DNA from: Flavobacterium fontis
GTDB lineage: Bacteria; Bacteroidota; Bacteroidia; Flavobacteriales; Flavobacteriaceae
Assembly: GCF_900129405.1 (NCBI RefSeq)
Contig: NZ_FQVQ01000019.1
Span: 1-48,744, forward strand
DNA length: 48,744 bases
Direction: 5' to 3'
The notes under the pieces were generated by a model. That model worked only from the letters and a program-made list of their open reading frames with translations, searched no databases and had not been told where the DNA came from. This document shows, in pieces, positions 5,911-14,183 of the stretch (positions are counted from its first letter, which is position 1; each line of letters starts with the position of its first letter). The position numbers were made by a program, and so were the translations under genes.

Positions 5911-7986
5911 TTAAAATTGATAGTGAATCCGTGCAAACCATTGCCGTCCGGGAAGGTTCGGGATGTTGGCCGCGTCGGTATAATCAAAGGCATTGTTGAC
6001 GCCGAGTTGTAGGTTAATTTTGGAGGTAAATTCCTGGGTCAGGGTCAGGTTGGTTTGAAAAAAACCTTGCACAAAATCGTCGTAGCGGTCCAAGATGGCA
6101 TTGCCGTTGGTGTCAAAAACCCCGTATTTGCTGCGGTACAGCAGGCGCGTAAGGATTTCGGTTTTCCATCGCGGAAGGCGGTACCGTACTTTCACGTTGG
6201 CCGTGTGCTGGGAGCGGTTGAAGAGTCCTACATAATCCTGCGACCGAAGGGCAAACGTACTTAAGGTAACCGGGTCACGGGCAAAAACTTCCCCCCGTTC
6301 AATACGGTCCACCACCGATTGATCTTTGGCGATGAGGTATTGGTATCCTGCCGCGAGGTGGAGGCCGTTTTTTAGGGTATACTGGCAATTGAGTTCCAAC
6401 CCATAGGTAAAAATTTGATCCACGTTGAAGTACGAAAACACATTTTGCCCGTTGGTTTGCTGCGCTACGGCTCGGGTATCGATCAGGTCGCGAATGCGGT
6501 TGTAAAACAGGTTGTACTCCAACGTAAACCGCTCTTTTTGGTAATAGCCTCCCCAGTTGAGGTTGAAGGACCGTTCGGGTTGTAAAGGCTCCGATAAATC
6601 AATCGGGTACACAAACAACAGCTGCCCTTGATTTTGCAACGCAGCCAATTGCGCGGCGACTACGTTATACCCCAACACGGCATAGCCCACGGTGGCATTG
6701 GTAAAATTGAAATACAACTGCCGTAAGTCGGGCGCTTTGTAGCCATACCCCGCTGCGATTTTTAGCGAAAAATGATCGTTCCAACGGTAGTTGAAGGCGA
6801 GTTTGGGACTCCATTGCGAGGGATATTGAAAATGACGGTCGTACCGGAATCCGGCCAAGACGTTCCATGAAGCCCCCAAGTAGCCTTCCCATTGGCCCAA
6901 CACATAATACGATTGAAGCGCCACTTGTTCCTTAAAATAGGTGCGATCGAGCGATTCCTGCATCATGCCCACCCCCGACGTAAATCGGTGTTTGCCCCAT
7001 TGGCCATGCCAGCGCACTTCGGGCCGGTAAAACCATTGGTCAAAAGTGGTGGTTTCTACCCGTTGGCCGTTGTTTTGATTCAAGAACTCGTCGGCTTGGT
7101 ATCGGGTGGCATACAAATCATAAATCAGTTTCATCTGGGAGGTCAATTGATGGTGAAACAACCCCGAGACGTTCCATTCCAATTGCCGACTCAATCCGCG
7201 TAAGGGTTCGGCATTGATGACCGCCTTATACACTTGTTCTTGGTGAAAAAGGCGGGTGCTCCATTGGCCGTGAAATCGATCGGAAAGGTGCAGGCGTATT
7301 TTCGGTTGCAGCGTCAGGTTGTAGTAGGGTTCCACGGTTTGTTGAAAGGCGTTAGGCACAAGGGCGTAACCTTGCGTTTTGAAATAATTTGCAAACCATT
7401 CCACGCCCACTTTTTTCTTTCCATAGGTAAACGAAGTTGCTACATCATGGGTGTCAAAAGAGGCCGCTCGGTACAGGATATTGCCTTGTAATGGGGCGTC
7501 TAAGGGCGTTTTTTTGGTAATAATATTGACGACCCCAGCGAGGGCTTCGGAGCCGTACAAACTCGATGAAGCCCCTTTAACAATTTCAATCCGTTCGATA
7601 TTATGCACCGTGATGCGACTCAAATCGAGGGTTCCTGCGCGGCGTCCCATCAGCGGTTGGCCGTCGATGAGAATTTGAACATAGGCCGCATCGAGTCCTT
7701 GCAACTGTATGCCTTCGCCGCCGCCAAAATCGGGAACCATGAGTAAGCCTGTTTGCTCTTGAATGATTTCGTTCAGGCGACTCACCCCTGATTTTTGAAT
7801 TTGTGCCGCGGTGATAATTTGCACGGGCAAAGGGAGGGTGGCTACCTTACGTGAGGTACGCGTTCCCGTGACCACCACCTCTTCTAGGGTGTGTGTGGTC
7901 AAGGTATCTTGGGGAGTTTGCGCACCCCCGAAGGAATGCATCAACGCCCCACATATACTTCCTACGATGTAGCCCCTTTTTTTCAT
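5911..7986 (-). CDS. TonB-dependent receptor, probable haem receptor (HmuR-like)
   Basis: The 691-residue outer-membrane receptor has a signal peptide (about 1-22), a TonB-box-like LEEVVVTGTR segment (34-43), a plug domain (about 45-160, with IERIEIVKGASSSLYGSEALAGVVNIIT) and a 22-strand type barrel ending in an aromatic residue (HYQF). The length fits haem and siderophore receptors. It starts with ATG overlapping the TAA stop of the DUF6607 gene (TAATG) and is followed by the HmuY-like gene, so the three form one operon. Uptake of haem or haemoprotein iron is inferred from the HmuY partner. A pair of Fur-like palindromes upstream of the operon suggests iron control. Confidence 0.87.
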   Translation of the reverse strand: MKKRGYIVGSICGALMHSFGGAQTPQDTLTTHTLEEVVVTGTRTSRKVATLPLPVQIITAAQIQKSGVSRLNEIIQEQTGLLMVPDFGGGEGIQLQGLDAAYVQILIDGQPLMGRRAGTLDLSRITVHNIERIEIVKGASSSLYGSEALAGVVNIITKKTPLDAPLQGNILYRAASFDTHDVATSFTYGKKKVGVEWFANYFKTQGYALVPNAFQQTVEPYYNLTLQPKIRLHLSDRFHGQWSTRLFHQEQVYKAVINAEPLRGLSRQLEWNVSGLFHHQLTSQMKLIYDLYATRYQADEFLNQNNGQRVETTTFDQWFYRPEVRWHGQWGKHRFTSGVGMMQESLDRTYFKEQVALQSYYVLGQWEGYLGASWNVLAGFRYDRHFQYPSQWSPKLAFNYRWNDHFSLKIAAGYGYKAPDLRQLYFNFTNATVGYAVLGYNVVAAQLAALQNQGQLLFVYPIDLSEPLQPERSFNLNWGGYYQKERFTLEYNLFYNRIRDLIDTRAVAQQTNGQNVFSYFNVDQIFTYGLELNCQYTLKNGLHLAAGYQYLIAKDQSVVDRIERGEVFARDPVTLSTFALRSQDYVGLFNRSQHTANVKVRYRLPRWKTEILTRLLYRSKYGVFDTNGNAILDRYDDFVQGFFQTNLTLTQEFTSKINLQLGVNNAFDYTDAANIPNLPGRQWFARIHYQF

Positions 7987-8876
7987 TAGGAAATGATAAA
8001 ACGGTCAATAATGGTATTGATTTCCTCTTGTTTTGCGTCGGGTTTGAGCGCTTGCAAATGCACGTGCAAGGGTTTTCCCTCAACTTCGGGTCGCAGTTTT
8101 AGGTCTTTGTTTTTGGCGTATTCGGCGTCCCATTTCGCTCTTACTTTTTTCCAGAAGCCTTGGTGTTCGTTCCACCATTTTTGGGCGGCTTCACAACGGG
8201 AGTCATCGACTTTGGTGTAGGTGTTGTACCCTTTTTCTTGGGCCAAGACATAGGTTTCGCCCGAGGTTTCTTTGATGATTTTGTCGTTGTCTTGGTTGTG
8301 TACCCAACCGTAAGGCGTAAGTTCAACGGTGTTCAAGCGGCGGGTAATGTTGTAATCGCTGCGTTGGGTATATTCCCTGCGGGGTAGGGGCGCATCGGTG
8401 GTATTTTGCCAAAAATCGCGACCGTCAACATGAATCCAAGAGGCACTCCCGGTGTAACGCGGCTTGTCATCGACTTCAAAGACGCTTTGGGTCCATTGTC
8501 CTTTTACCGATTGGGCAGGTACCGTTTTGAACGTCCAATCGTTAAACCCATTGTAGGTATAGAAGCGTTGGTTTTCAAACGTCCAATCTTGGCGCCAATG
8601 TTTAACAATCATACCGCGTCCCACAATCAAGAGGTGTTGGATGGATTTTTTTCGCGGTTGGTCTTCAATGAGAACGGCCCATTCCAAAGCCGTTTCATGT
8701 TTCACGGGCGACGGTTTGTACGACACCGAATCCTTGGGGTAGGCAAAGGTTTCGGCGAAGTTGAATTTGATTTCATAGCAGCCACACATCGATTGAATGG
8801 CTTTGGCATCCTGGGGATTTTGCGCACTTACAAACGACGTCAAGCCCAGTGCAAGTCCTAAAAAAAGTGGTTTCAT
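7986..8876 (-). CDS. DUF6607 family secreted protein
   Basis: This 296-residue protein starts at the second ATG of the frame (8876), because a signal peptide follows immediately: MKPLFLGLALGLTSFVSAQ. The body contains Trp-rich segments (SASWIHVDGRDFW) and repeats of charged loops, and fits DUF6607, a family found next to HmuY/TonB receptor genes in this group. Its exact role is not known; it may be a periplasmic or outer-membrane component of haem uptake. It is the first gene of the haem operon, and the next gene starts within its stop codon (TAATG). The ORF could extend 13 codons further upstream, but those residues show no signal-peptide pattern. Confidence 0.85.
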   Translation of the reverse strand: MKPLFLGLALGLTSFVSAQNPQDAKAIQSMCGCYEIKFNFAETFAYPKDSVSYKPSPVKHETALEWAVLIEDQPRKKSIQHLLIVGRGMIVKHWRQDWTFENQRFYTYNGFNDWTFKTVPAQSVKGQWTQSVFEVDDKPRYTGSASWIHVDGRDFWQNTTDAPLPRREYTQRSDYNITRRLNTVELTPYGWVHNQDNDKIIKETSGETYVLAQEKGYNTYTKVDDSRCEAAQKWWNEHQGFWKKVRAKWDAEYAKNKDLKLRPEVEGKPLHVHLQALKPDAKQEEINTIIDRFIIS

Positions 8877-8890
8877 TGTTATTATATTTA

Positions 8891-8946
8891 AATAGACTAA
8901 TTCTAAACAATGCAAATGTAAAGCTCTATTTAGAATAATTCCAAAT
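8891..8946 (-). promoter_or_regulatory. Promoter with two Fur-like palindromes for the haem operon
   Basis: On the minus strand the -7 element TACATTTG (8913-8920) and the -33 element TTTG (8942-8945) are spaced 21 nt apart, as in Bacteroidota promoters. A 17-bp palindrome TTTAGAAT-A-ATTCCAAA (8929-8945, 7 of 8 pairs) covers the -33 region. A weaker copy at 8891-8907, ending ATTCTAAA, overlaps the expected transcription start. Two 8-1-8 boxes at -33 and +1 are the classic layout for repression by a Fur-type iron regulator. The Fur link is inferred. Confidence 0.6.
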
Positions 8947-9193
8947 AATTTAACGCTTTTATTTTGGCCTTTTTTAATGGGCTTGTTATTCAGGAGTTTA
9001 AAGGGAAATAGTGTTGTTGAATGGGTTGTGTTTTGGGCTAAAAGGGTATGTAAAGCAGAAGAAAAAAGGGGAAAAGTGAAGCATGAATGGGTTTGTTTTT
9101 ACCCCAAAAGCGTTCCTTTTGAAGTTTTAGTGCCGTGGGCAATACGGGGCGATGAAAAAGTCCGACAAGATTTTTACTTTTCAATTATTCGTG

Positions 9194-9201
9194 TACCTTT
9201 G
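9194..9201 (+). promoter_or_regulatory. -7 element of the btuB riboswitch promoter
   Basis: TACCTTTG matches the TAnnTTTG -7 consensus and would start transcription at about 9207, just before the riboswitch. No clear -33 TTTG is seen upstream. Confidence 0.5.
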
Positions 9202-9210
9202 CGCCCGTAT

Positions 9211-9430
9211 TTAGGTTGTTTGTACACGGTTGTGTACACACATTAAAAGGGAATCAGGTACGAATGATTATTTCAAATTTTGAATTGTAAATTTTAAATT
9301 ATCGATCAAATCCTGAGCTGTACCCGCAACTGTATGCTACTAAGCTTGTTTTTACTACAAAGCCATTGCTCTTTCGGGAGTGAGAAGGTAAAAAACAAGA
9401 CGCAAGCCAGGAGACCTGCCTCAATACGTG
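9211..9430 (+). ncRNA. Cobalamin riboswitch
   Basis: The conserved cobalamin-riboswitch segments appear in order: AAAAGGGAATCAGGT (9245-9259), a CTGTACCCGCAACTGTA junction (9318-9334), a GCCATTG...CGGGAGTGAGAAGG region (9362-9388), and the B12 box GCCAGGAGACCTGCC (9406-9420). A perfect hairpin TGTACAC-GGTT-GTGTACA lies at 9221-9238 and is probably P2. The element precedes btuB, the classic target, and is expected to shut btuB off when adenosylcobalamin is plentiful. Confidence 0.92.
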
Positions 9431-9436
9431 GAGTAT

Positions 9437-9460
9437 CAAACTTTCGGGAATAAAAGTTTG
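9437..9460 (+). promoter_or_regulatory. Candidate expression-platform hairpin
   Basis: A perfect 8-bp stem CAAACTTT (9437-9444) / AAAGTTTG (9453-9460) lies between the B12 box and the btuB start, where a riboswitch expression platform would be. No clean T-run follows it, so control is more likely through translation or a weak terminator. Confidence 0.4.
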
Positions 9461-9519
9461 GGTATGGGTAATTCTATACTTTTTTCCCCAGTATTTATTC
9501 ATTAAGGGAATTAAAAAAA

Positions 9520-11469
9520 ATGAAAAAAAACCTTTGGGGTATCTGTGCTTTGACGGCATGGGTATCGGCTGTGTCGTATGCGCAGCAATCCGATTCAACC
9601 CGTGTGAATCAATTGGATGAAGTGGTGATTTCTGACACCAAATTTGCACAACGCAAAGAAAAATCAGGAAAAGTCATTGTCAAAATTTCACGCGAATCTT
9701 TAGAGCAGCGCAAGGGACAAACCTTGGCGCAAGTGCTCTCTACCGTGGCGGGAGTTGAAATCAATGGCAATCAAAGTGCCAACGGTAAAAACTTAGGCTA
9801 CTATGTTCGCGGCGGTCGCAATCAGCAAGTTTTAATTGTTATCGATGGCGTACCTGTTACCGATCCTTCGGGCATCAGTTTTGAATTTGACTTACGGTTG
9901 CTAGCCGTCGATCAAATCGAAAGTATCGAAATCATGAAAGGTGCTGCCAGTACGCTTTACGGTACGGGAGCCGCTACGGCTGTGATCAACATTACCACCA
10001 AAGGAGCGGGTAAAAAAGCGCTCCAAGGGCAGGCGTATTTTAATATCGGCTCCAACAATTCAGCGGCACAAAGTACGATCAACGGGCAGGAGTTCAACCA
10101 AGGATTTTCGGTCAATGGAACTTCGGGCAAGGTCACGTATCAAGCCGGAGTAAACAGTACGGAGTCGGGCAACCTCTCGCAATTGGCGCCCCCTGTGGGA
10201 CAAACCTATGAGGAGGACCGTTTTTCACGTTTGAATTATCACGGAAAATTTGGCTATAAAGTTTCCTCGCGTTTCCGTTGGGAAGCCTTTGCACAGGTCG
10301 ATCGCATTGCCAATGATTACGACCAAGCGTTTGACAACACGGGCACCGGTGACACTCCCATCAATACAACGACTTCAGAGCAAACCCGTTGGGGATTTAC
10401 ACCAACACTGTCGTTTCGCAAAGGGGAGTTAAAATTGATCGCGGCCTACTCCAAAATCGTACGTCGTTACGATGAATTCAATGCCTGGTCGGGAACCACT
10501 GATGCTTCTGAGTACGCTGGACGTTCGGTGAATGTCGATTTGTTTTCCAAATACCAACTCACCGATAAGCTCTACCTCGTGGCGGGAACACAGTACCAGT
10601 TTCACGACATGCAAACCCAAACGCCCTTTGGAGCACAACGGAGAGAGGCGACAAAGTTTGCCCTTATCGATCCGTACCTCACCTTGGTTTGGACAACCGC
10701 TTGGGGTGGAAATTTAAACGCGGGTGCCCGTTGGAACCACCACAGCGAATACGGCAACAACGTGGTGTATAATATTAATCCCTCATACCAATTGAAGGCA
10801 TTCCCTGTAAAACTAATTTCGTCGTTGAGTACCGCTTTTGTCACGCCTAGTTTGTTTCAATTGTATTCCCCTTTTGGAAATACACAATTAAAACCCGAAA
10901 CAAATCTTACCGCGGAGTTGGGCGCTGAAGCTCAGTTTTTACAGAAAAAATTACGGGTCAGTGCAGTCGGTTTTTACCGAGAGCAAGTCGATAGTTTTGG
11001 CTTTTTTACCGACCCGGTAACGTTTAATTCGAATTATATCAACATCACGGGACTAAACAAGGCGCGTGGGGTTGAAGCGGATGTGGTTTGGCAAGTACAT
11101 AAAAAAGTACACCTAACCGCCAATTATACCTTTACCCAAGTCGATGAAGCGTTGAATCGTTTGATTCCGAAACACAAAGCCAACATCGGATTGGATGTTA
11201 CTCCCTCTTCGCGTTGGTTTATCAATGTCAACTATCAATATGTTGATACCCGCAGGGATTTGTTTTTTGATGGCGCAACTTTTGCCACCACAGCTGTTGA
11301 TTTGAGTGCCTACCGCTTGTTTAATGGTTTGGTAAAATATGAGGTATTCAAAAACCAACTCACCCTTTTTGCCGCCGTGACCAATATACAGAATGCCAAC
11401 TTTACCGAAACCATCGGGTATACGACTCGAGGGCGTAATTTTAGCTTGGGATTGAATTTGAATCTGTAA
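9520..11469 (+). CDS. btuB: Vitamin B12 TonB-dependent outer-membrane receptor BtuB
   Basis: The 649-residue receptor has a signal peptide cleaved near SYAQ (about residue 21), a TonB-box-like QLDEVVIS (31-38), a plug domain (about 45-165, including YYVRGGRNQQVLIVIDGVPVTDPSG and IESIEIMKGAASTLYG) and a barrel ending in aromatic or hydrophobic strands (FSLGLNLNL). Its identity as a cobalamin receptor rests on the cobalamin riboswitch in its leader and on length and plug style. Transport across the outer membrane uses TonB-ExbBD, which is not in this window. A strong terminator follows, so the gene is monocistronic. The B12 link matters because a CarH-like B12 photoreceptor gene lies 6 kb downstream. 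Confidence 0.9.
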   Translation: MKKNLWGICALTAWVSAVSYAQQSDSTRVNQLDEVVISDTKFAQRKEKSGKVIVKISRESLEQRKGQTLAQVLSTVAGVEINGNQSANGKNLGYYVRGGRNQQVLIVIDGVPVTDPSGISFEFDLRLLAVDQIESIEIMKGAASTLYGTGAATAVINITTKGAGKKALQGQAYFNIGSNNSAAQSTINGQEFNQGFSVNGTSGKVTYQAGVNSTESGNLSQLAPPVGQTYEEDRFSRLNYHGKFGYKVSSRFRWEAFAQVDRIANDYDQAFDNTGTGDTPINTTTSEQTRWGFTPTLSFRKGELKLIAAYSKIVRRYDEFNAWSGTTDASEYAGRSVNVDLFSKYQLTDKLYLVAGTQYQFHDMQTQTPFGAQRREATKFALIDPYLTLVWTTAWGGNLNAGARWNHHSEYGNNVVYNINPSYQLKAFPVKLISSLSTAFVTPSLFQLYSPFGNTQLKPETNLTAELGAEAQFLQKKLRVSAVGFYREQVDSFGFFTDPVTFNSNYINITGLNKARGVEADVVWQVHKKVHLTANYTFTQVDEALNRLIPKHKANIGLDVTPSSRWFINVNYQYVDTRRDLFFDGATFATTAVDLSAYRLFNGLVKYEVFKNQLTLFAAVTNIQNANFTETIGYTTRGRNFSLGLNLNL

Positions 11470-11491
11470 TTTTTTTTACCTCAAAACCTAC

Positions 11492-11529
11492 GGCTCCTCC
11501 TTGATTTTCAAGGGGGAGCTTTTTTTTTG
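11492..11529 (+). terminator. Terminator after btuB
   Basis: A GC-rich hairpin GCTCCTCCTTG / CAAGGGGGAGC with loop ATTTT is followed by nine T. Confidence 0.85.
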
Positions 11530-11600
11530 AAAAAAATGTAACGTTACTTTGTAACAACACGGAAGGTAGTTCGTCTTCCTTTTATAAACCCGGTATTCCG

Positions 11601-12110
11601 ATGCAACAGCACGAATTTGTAGCCTTAATTACACCGTTTAAAGACAAAGTATTTCGTCTGGCCAAGCGGTTGTTGGTGAGTACCGAGGAGGCTGAAGATG
11701 CTACGCAAGAAGTCATGGTGAAGTTGTGGACCAAGCAAAATACCCTTAAGGAATTGAAGAGTGTCGAGGCGATGGCGATGACCATGACCAAAAACTATTG
11801 TTTGGATCAGTTGAAGTCGAAGCGTGCTGGGAATTTACAGTTGGTGCATACCAATTACCACGATCGGCAAGCGGGATTACAGCAGCAACTGGAAGATAGC
11901 GATAGCTTACAATGGGTAGAGAAAGTCATGCAAGAATTGCCAGAACAACAACGCATGATTCTTCAAATGCGGGAAGTAGAGGATTATGATTATGCCGAAA
12001 TCGCCGCTATTTTGGAGATGAATGAGACCGCCGTGCGGGTGGCTTTATCCCGCGCTAGAAAAACATTACGTGAACGAATGACACAAGTACATCATTATGG
12101 AATGGAATAA
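11601..12110 (+). CDS. ECF-type RNA polymerase sigma factor
   Basis: This 169-residue protein has only sigma region 2 (about 10-75, with EAEDATQEVMVKLWTK in region 2.2) and region 4 (about 112-160, with LPEQQRMILQMREVEDYDY and the HTH YAEIAAILEMNETAVRVALSRARK). This is the minimal ECF layout. It overlaps the next start codon by 14 nt, and that gene encodes a membrane protein probably acting as its anti-sigma factor. Two DUF4252 genes follow. The same order (sigma, one-TM anti-sigma-like protein, DUF4252 proteins) is common in Flavobacteriia, and the inducing signal is unknown. Promoters it would recognise were not identified. Confidence 0.92.
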   Translation: MQQHEFVALITPFKDKVFRLAKRLLVSTEEAEDATQEVMVKLWTKQNTLKELKSVEAMAMTMTKNYCLDQLKSKRAGNLQLVHTNYHDRQAGLQQQLEDSDSLQWVEKVMQELPEQQRMILQMREVEDYDYAEIAAILEMNETAVRVALSRARKTLRERMTQVHHYGME

Positions 12111-12555
12111 GATAGAAGCGCTTTTGGAGCGTTATTTTGAAGGACTGACCACGCTAGAAGAGGAGCAAACCTTGAAAACATTCTTTCAAGGGACAAACGT
12201 GCCGCCTCATTTGGAATCCTATCGATCCTTGTTTGGGTATTTTGCCCAAGCCAAACAAGAACGAATGACGCCGCCTATTCAACTCAAATCAAGACGCAAT
12301 GTCTTTATCGGATGGTTGGTTGCGGCGAGTGTAGTGGTCATGCTTGGAATTGGTTTTATGACGTGGAATTCACCGTCGGATGCCCCTCAAGCCCTTGCCC
12401 AAACCGAGTTGGGAACCTATGACACTCCTGAAGAAGCCTATGCAGCTACCCAAGAGGCTTTGGCAATGGTATCGGGTCATTTGAATACCGGTATTGAAAG
12501 TATGGGGTATTTGAAAGAATACGAAAATTCAAAGAATCAAATTTTTAAACAATAA
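12097..12555 (+). CDS. Probable anti-sigma factor, one transmembrane helix
   Basis: The 152-residue protein has an N-terminal region with the pattern KIEALLERYFEGLTTLEEEQTLKTFF (4-29), typical of cytoplasmic anti-sigma domains in Bacteroidota. A single transmembrane helix follows at about 71-89 (IGWLVAASVVVMLGIGFM), then a short periplasmic tail (about 60 residues, acidic and Ala-rich). Its start overlaps the sigma gene by 14 nt, indicating translational coupling. The simplest reading is that it holds the sigma factor at the membrane until a signal arrives. There is no zinc anti-sigma motif (HxxxCxxC), so binding would be of the other type. Confidence 0.78.
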   Translation: MEWNKIEALLERYFEGLTTLEEEQTLKTFFQGTNVPPHLESYRSLFGYFAQAKQERMTPPIQLKSRRNVFIGWLVAASVVVMLGIGFMTWNSPSDAPQALAQTELGTYDTPEEAYAATQEALAMVSGHLNTGIESMGYLKEYENSKNQIFKQ

Positions 12556-12577
12556 TCATCATCAAAAAACGAATCGT

Positions 12578-13126
12578 ATGAAAACAAGTGTAATTAAATC
12601 CGTTCAACGCATGAAGCAATTTGCAATGCTTCTTATGGTTGTATTTGCCGTTCAATCGGGAACTGCGCAGTCAGCTTTTGAAAAGTTTGACAATCAAGAG
12701 GACATTCGCGCCGTCATTGTCAACAAAAAAATGTTTGCCTTGATGGCCAAAATGGAAGTGAAAGACAAAGAGGGACAGCAATTTTTAGCCTTAATCAAAA
12801 AATTAGACAACCTAAAAGTCTTCATGACAGCCAACACCAAACGCGCCACCGAAATGAAAGCGGAAGCCCTAAAACACATCAAAAGTGCGGGCTTGGAAGA
12901 GCTTATGCGGGTTACCGAGAAAGGAAAGTCCGTGCGTATTTATGTACGCTCAGGCGCCAACGAATCGCAAGTCAAAGAACTCTTAATGTTCATTGAAGGC
13001 TCGGGGAAAGAAGAATCGGTATTAATGTCGTTAACCGGAACCTTTGATTTGGATGAACTGTCGACCTTGACCGAGAAAATGAATTTGCCTGGTGGGGAAG
13101 CCCTTGAAAAAGCCGGAAAGAAGTAA
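12578..13126 (+). CDS. DUF4252 domain-containing secreted protein
   Basis: This 182-residue protein starts with a signal peptide (MKTSVIKSVQRMKQFAMLLMVVFAVQSGTAQ, cut in two by a short internal methionine). It belongs to DUF4252, a family of small periplasmic or secreted proteins in Bacteroidota, as shown by the alternating Lys/Glu helices, the KVFMTANTKRATEM region and the C-terminal LTGTFDLDELSTL segment (about 150-162). It is the third gene of the sigma operon, 22 nt after the anti-sigma gene. Function unknown; the context suggests a role in the stress or nutrient response controlled by this sigma factor. The following gene is a lipoprotein paralogue. Confidence 0.85.
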   Translation: MKTSVIKSVQRMKQFAMLLMVVFAVQSGTAQSAFEKFDNQEDIRAVIVNKKMFALMAKMEVKDKEGQQFLALIKKLDNLKVFMTANTKRATEMKAEALKHIKSAGLEELMRVTEKGKSVRIYVRSGANESQVKELLMFIEGSGKEESVLMSLTGTFDLDELSTLTEKMNLPGGEALEKAGKK

Positions 13127-13145
13127 CCGTAGAAGTTTGAAGTGT

Positions 13146-13685
13146 ATGAAAACTGTAATCACCGTCGCTTTTGTTTTGAGTGTGATTCTTTTTGGTTGCC
13201 AATCAGAACCTACCATGCAAAACTATTTTGTTGGGAAACAACAACAACCGGGTTTTAGTGTTTTTGACGTTCCTTCGAGTATTATCAATACCGATAAAGC
13301 TTCTTTGACCCCCGAACAAAAACGGGTTTTGAAGACTTTCAAAAAGTTGAATGTCTTATTTTACAAAGCCGATCCGAAGCAACCCAAGCAGTTGGAGCGA
13401 GAATTTCAAACCGTTCGGACAATCCTAAAAGATACCACAGCCTATGCCGAGTTAATGCATTTCGGATCGGGTAAAGAAGGCGGATCCATCAGTATAGTGG
13501 GCGAAGAGGATAAGGTGGATGAGATTGTACTTTTTGGGAGTAAAACGGGAGGTGGTTTGACCGTTATCCGAATATTAGGCGACGATATGAATCCCGCCGA
13601 TGCCATGACGTTTTTGTCGGTGTTGCAAAATTCAGAATTAAACATGCAGCAGTTGCAACCGTTGCAGCAAATATTGAAACCGTAA
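13146..13685 (+). CDS. DUF4252 domain-containing lipoprotein
   Basis: This 179-residue lipoprotein has lipobox ILFGC (about residue 18) and starts at 13146, because that ATG gives a proper signal peptide while the upstream ATG (13092) does not. The body belongs to DUF4252, like the gene before it, with matching segments near KKLNVLFYKAD and the GSISIVGEEDKVDEIVLFG strand (115-135). It ends the sigma operon, and a strong bidirectional hairpin follows immediately. Probable location is the periplasmic face of the outer or inner membrane. Function unknown. Confidence 0.85.
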   Translation: MKTVITVAFVLSVILFGCQSEPTMQNYFVGKQQQPGFSVFDVPSSIINTDKASLTPEQKRVLKTFKKLNVLFYKADPKQPKQLEREFQTVRTILKDTTAYAELMHFGSGKEGGSISIVGEEDKVDEIVLFGSKTGGGLTVIRILGDDMNPADAMTFLSVLQNSELNMQQLQPLQQILKP

Positions 13686-13701
13686 AGGTTTGGAGTTAGT
13701 G

Positions 13702-13739
13702 AAAAAAAATCCCGATTCGCAACGAACCGGGATTTTTTT
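13702..13739. terminator. Bidirectional terminator between the sigma operon and crtZ
   Basis: A hairpin AAATCCCGATTCG (13707-13719) pairs with CGAACCGGGATTT (13723-13735), with A-runs on one side and T-runs on the other. It can stop both converging transcripts. Confidence 0.85.
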
Positions 13740-14181
13740 ATTTTTTGAAATATTTTAAAGGAACAATGAGCATTCCAAAACATTCGCCATCTTCTTTTCC
13801 GATGTGTTTGTGGTGCATTTTGTGTGCCCGACGCACCGCTTTTGCATAGCGATTGTTGGCGTTTCGGAATAACTTAAAACGTTGATGAATAAAAATGTCA
13901 TGAACCAAAAAGTACGCCAGTCCGTAGGCAAAAATACCTAATCCGATGGCTAATCCAATCGATAAGATATTGTTTTGCCAAAGCAAGAAAAAGCCCATAC
14001 TTACCACGGCATAAAAAATGAAGAAAGCATCGTTGCGTTCAAACCATGAATCGTGGTCTTTTTTGTGATGATCGGCATGTAAAGACCATAAAAAACCGTG
14101 CATGACATATTTATGGGTAAACCATGCCATAAATTCCATCATGAAAAACGTTAAAAAGAAAACGAGAATATGCAATCCCAT
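13738..14181 (-). CDS. crtZ: Beta-carotene hydroxylase
   Basis: This 147-residue membrane protein has the four histidine motifs of the CrtZ/fatty-acid hydroxylase family: H(x)5H at residues 23-29 (HKYVMHG), HADHHKKDH at about 36-44, HDIFIH at about 98-103, and RRAHKMHHKH at about 118-127. These bind the di-iron centre that adds hydroxyls to the ionone rings of beta-carotene, giving zeaxanthin. Four hydrophobic segments surround them. The start at 14181 is chosen because it follows the crtB stop by 2 nt. It is the last gene of the crtI-crtB-crtZ operon; crtE and crtY are not in the window. Confidence 0.88.
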   Translation of the reverse strand: MGLHILVFFLTFFMMEFMAWFTHKYVMHGFLWSLHADHHKKDHDSWFERNDAFFIFYAVVSMGFFLLWQNNILSIGLAIGLGIFAYGLAYFLVHDIFIHQRFKLFRNANNRYAKAVRRAHKMHHKHIGKEDGECFGMLIVPLKYFKK

Positions 14182-14183
14182 AC

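Noticed and set aside
8977..9246. 89-residue plus-strand frame
   Set aside because: It overlaps the promoter and the start of the cobalamin riboswitch and resembles no protein.
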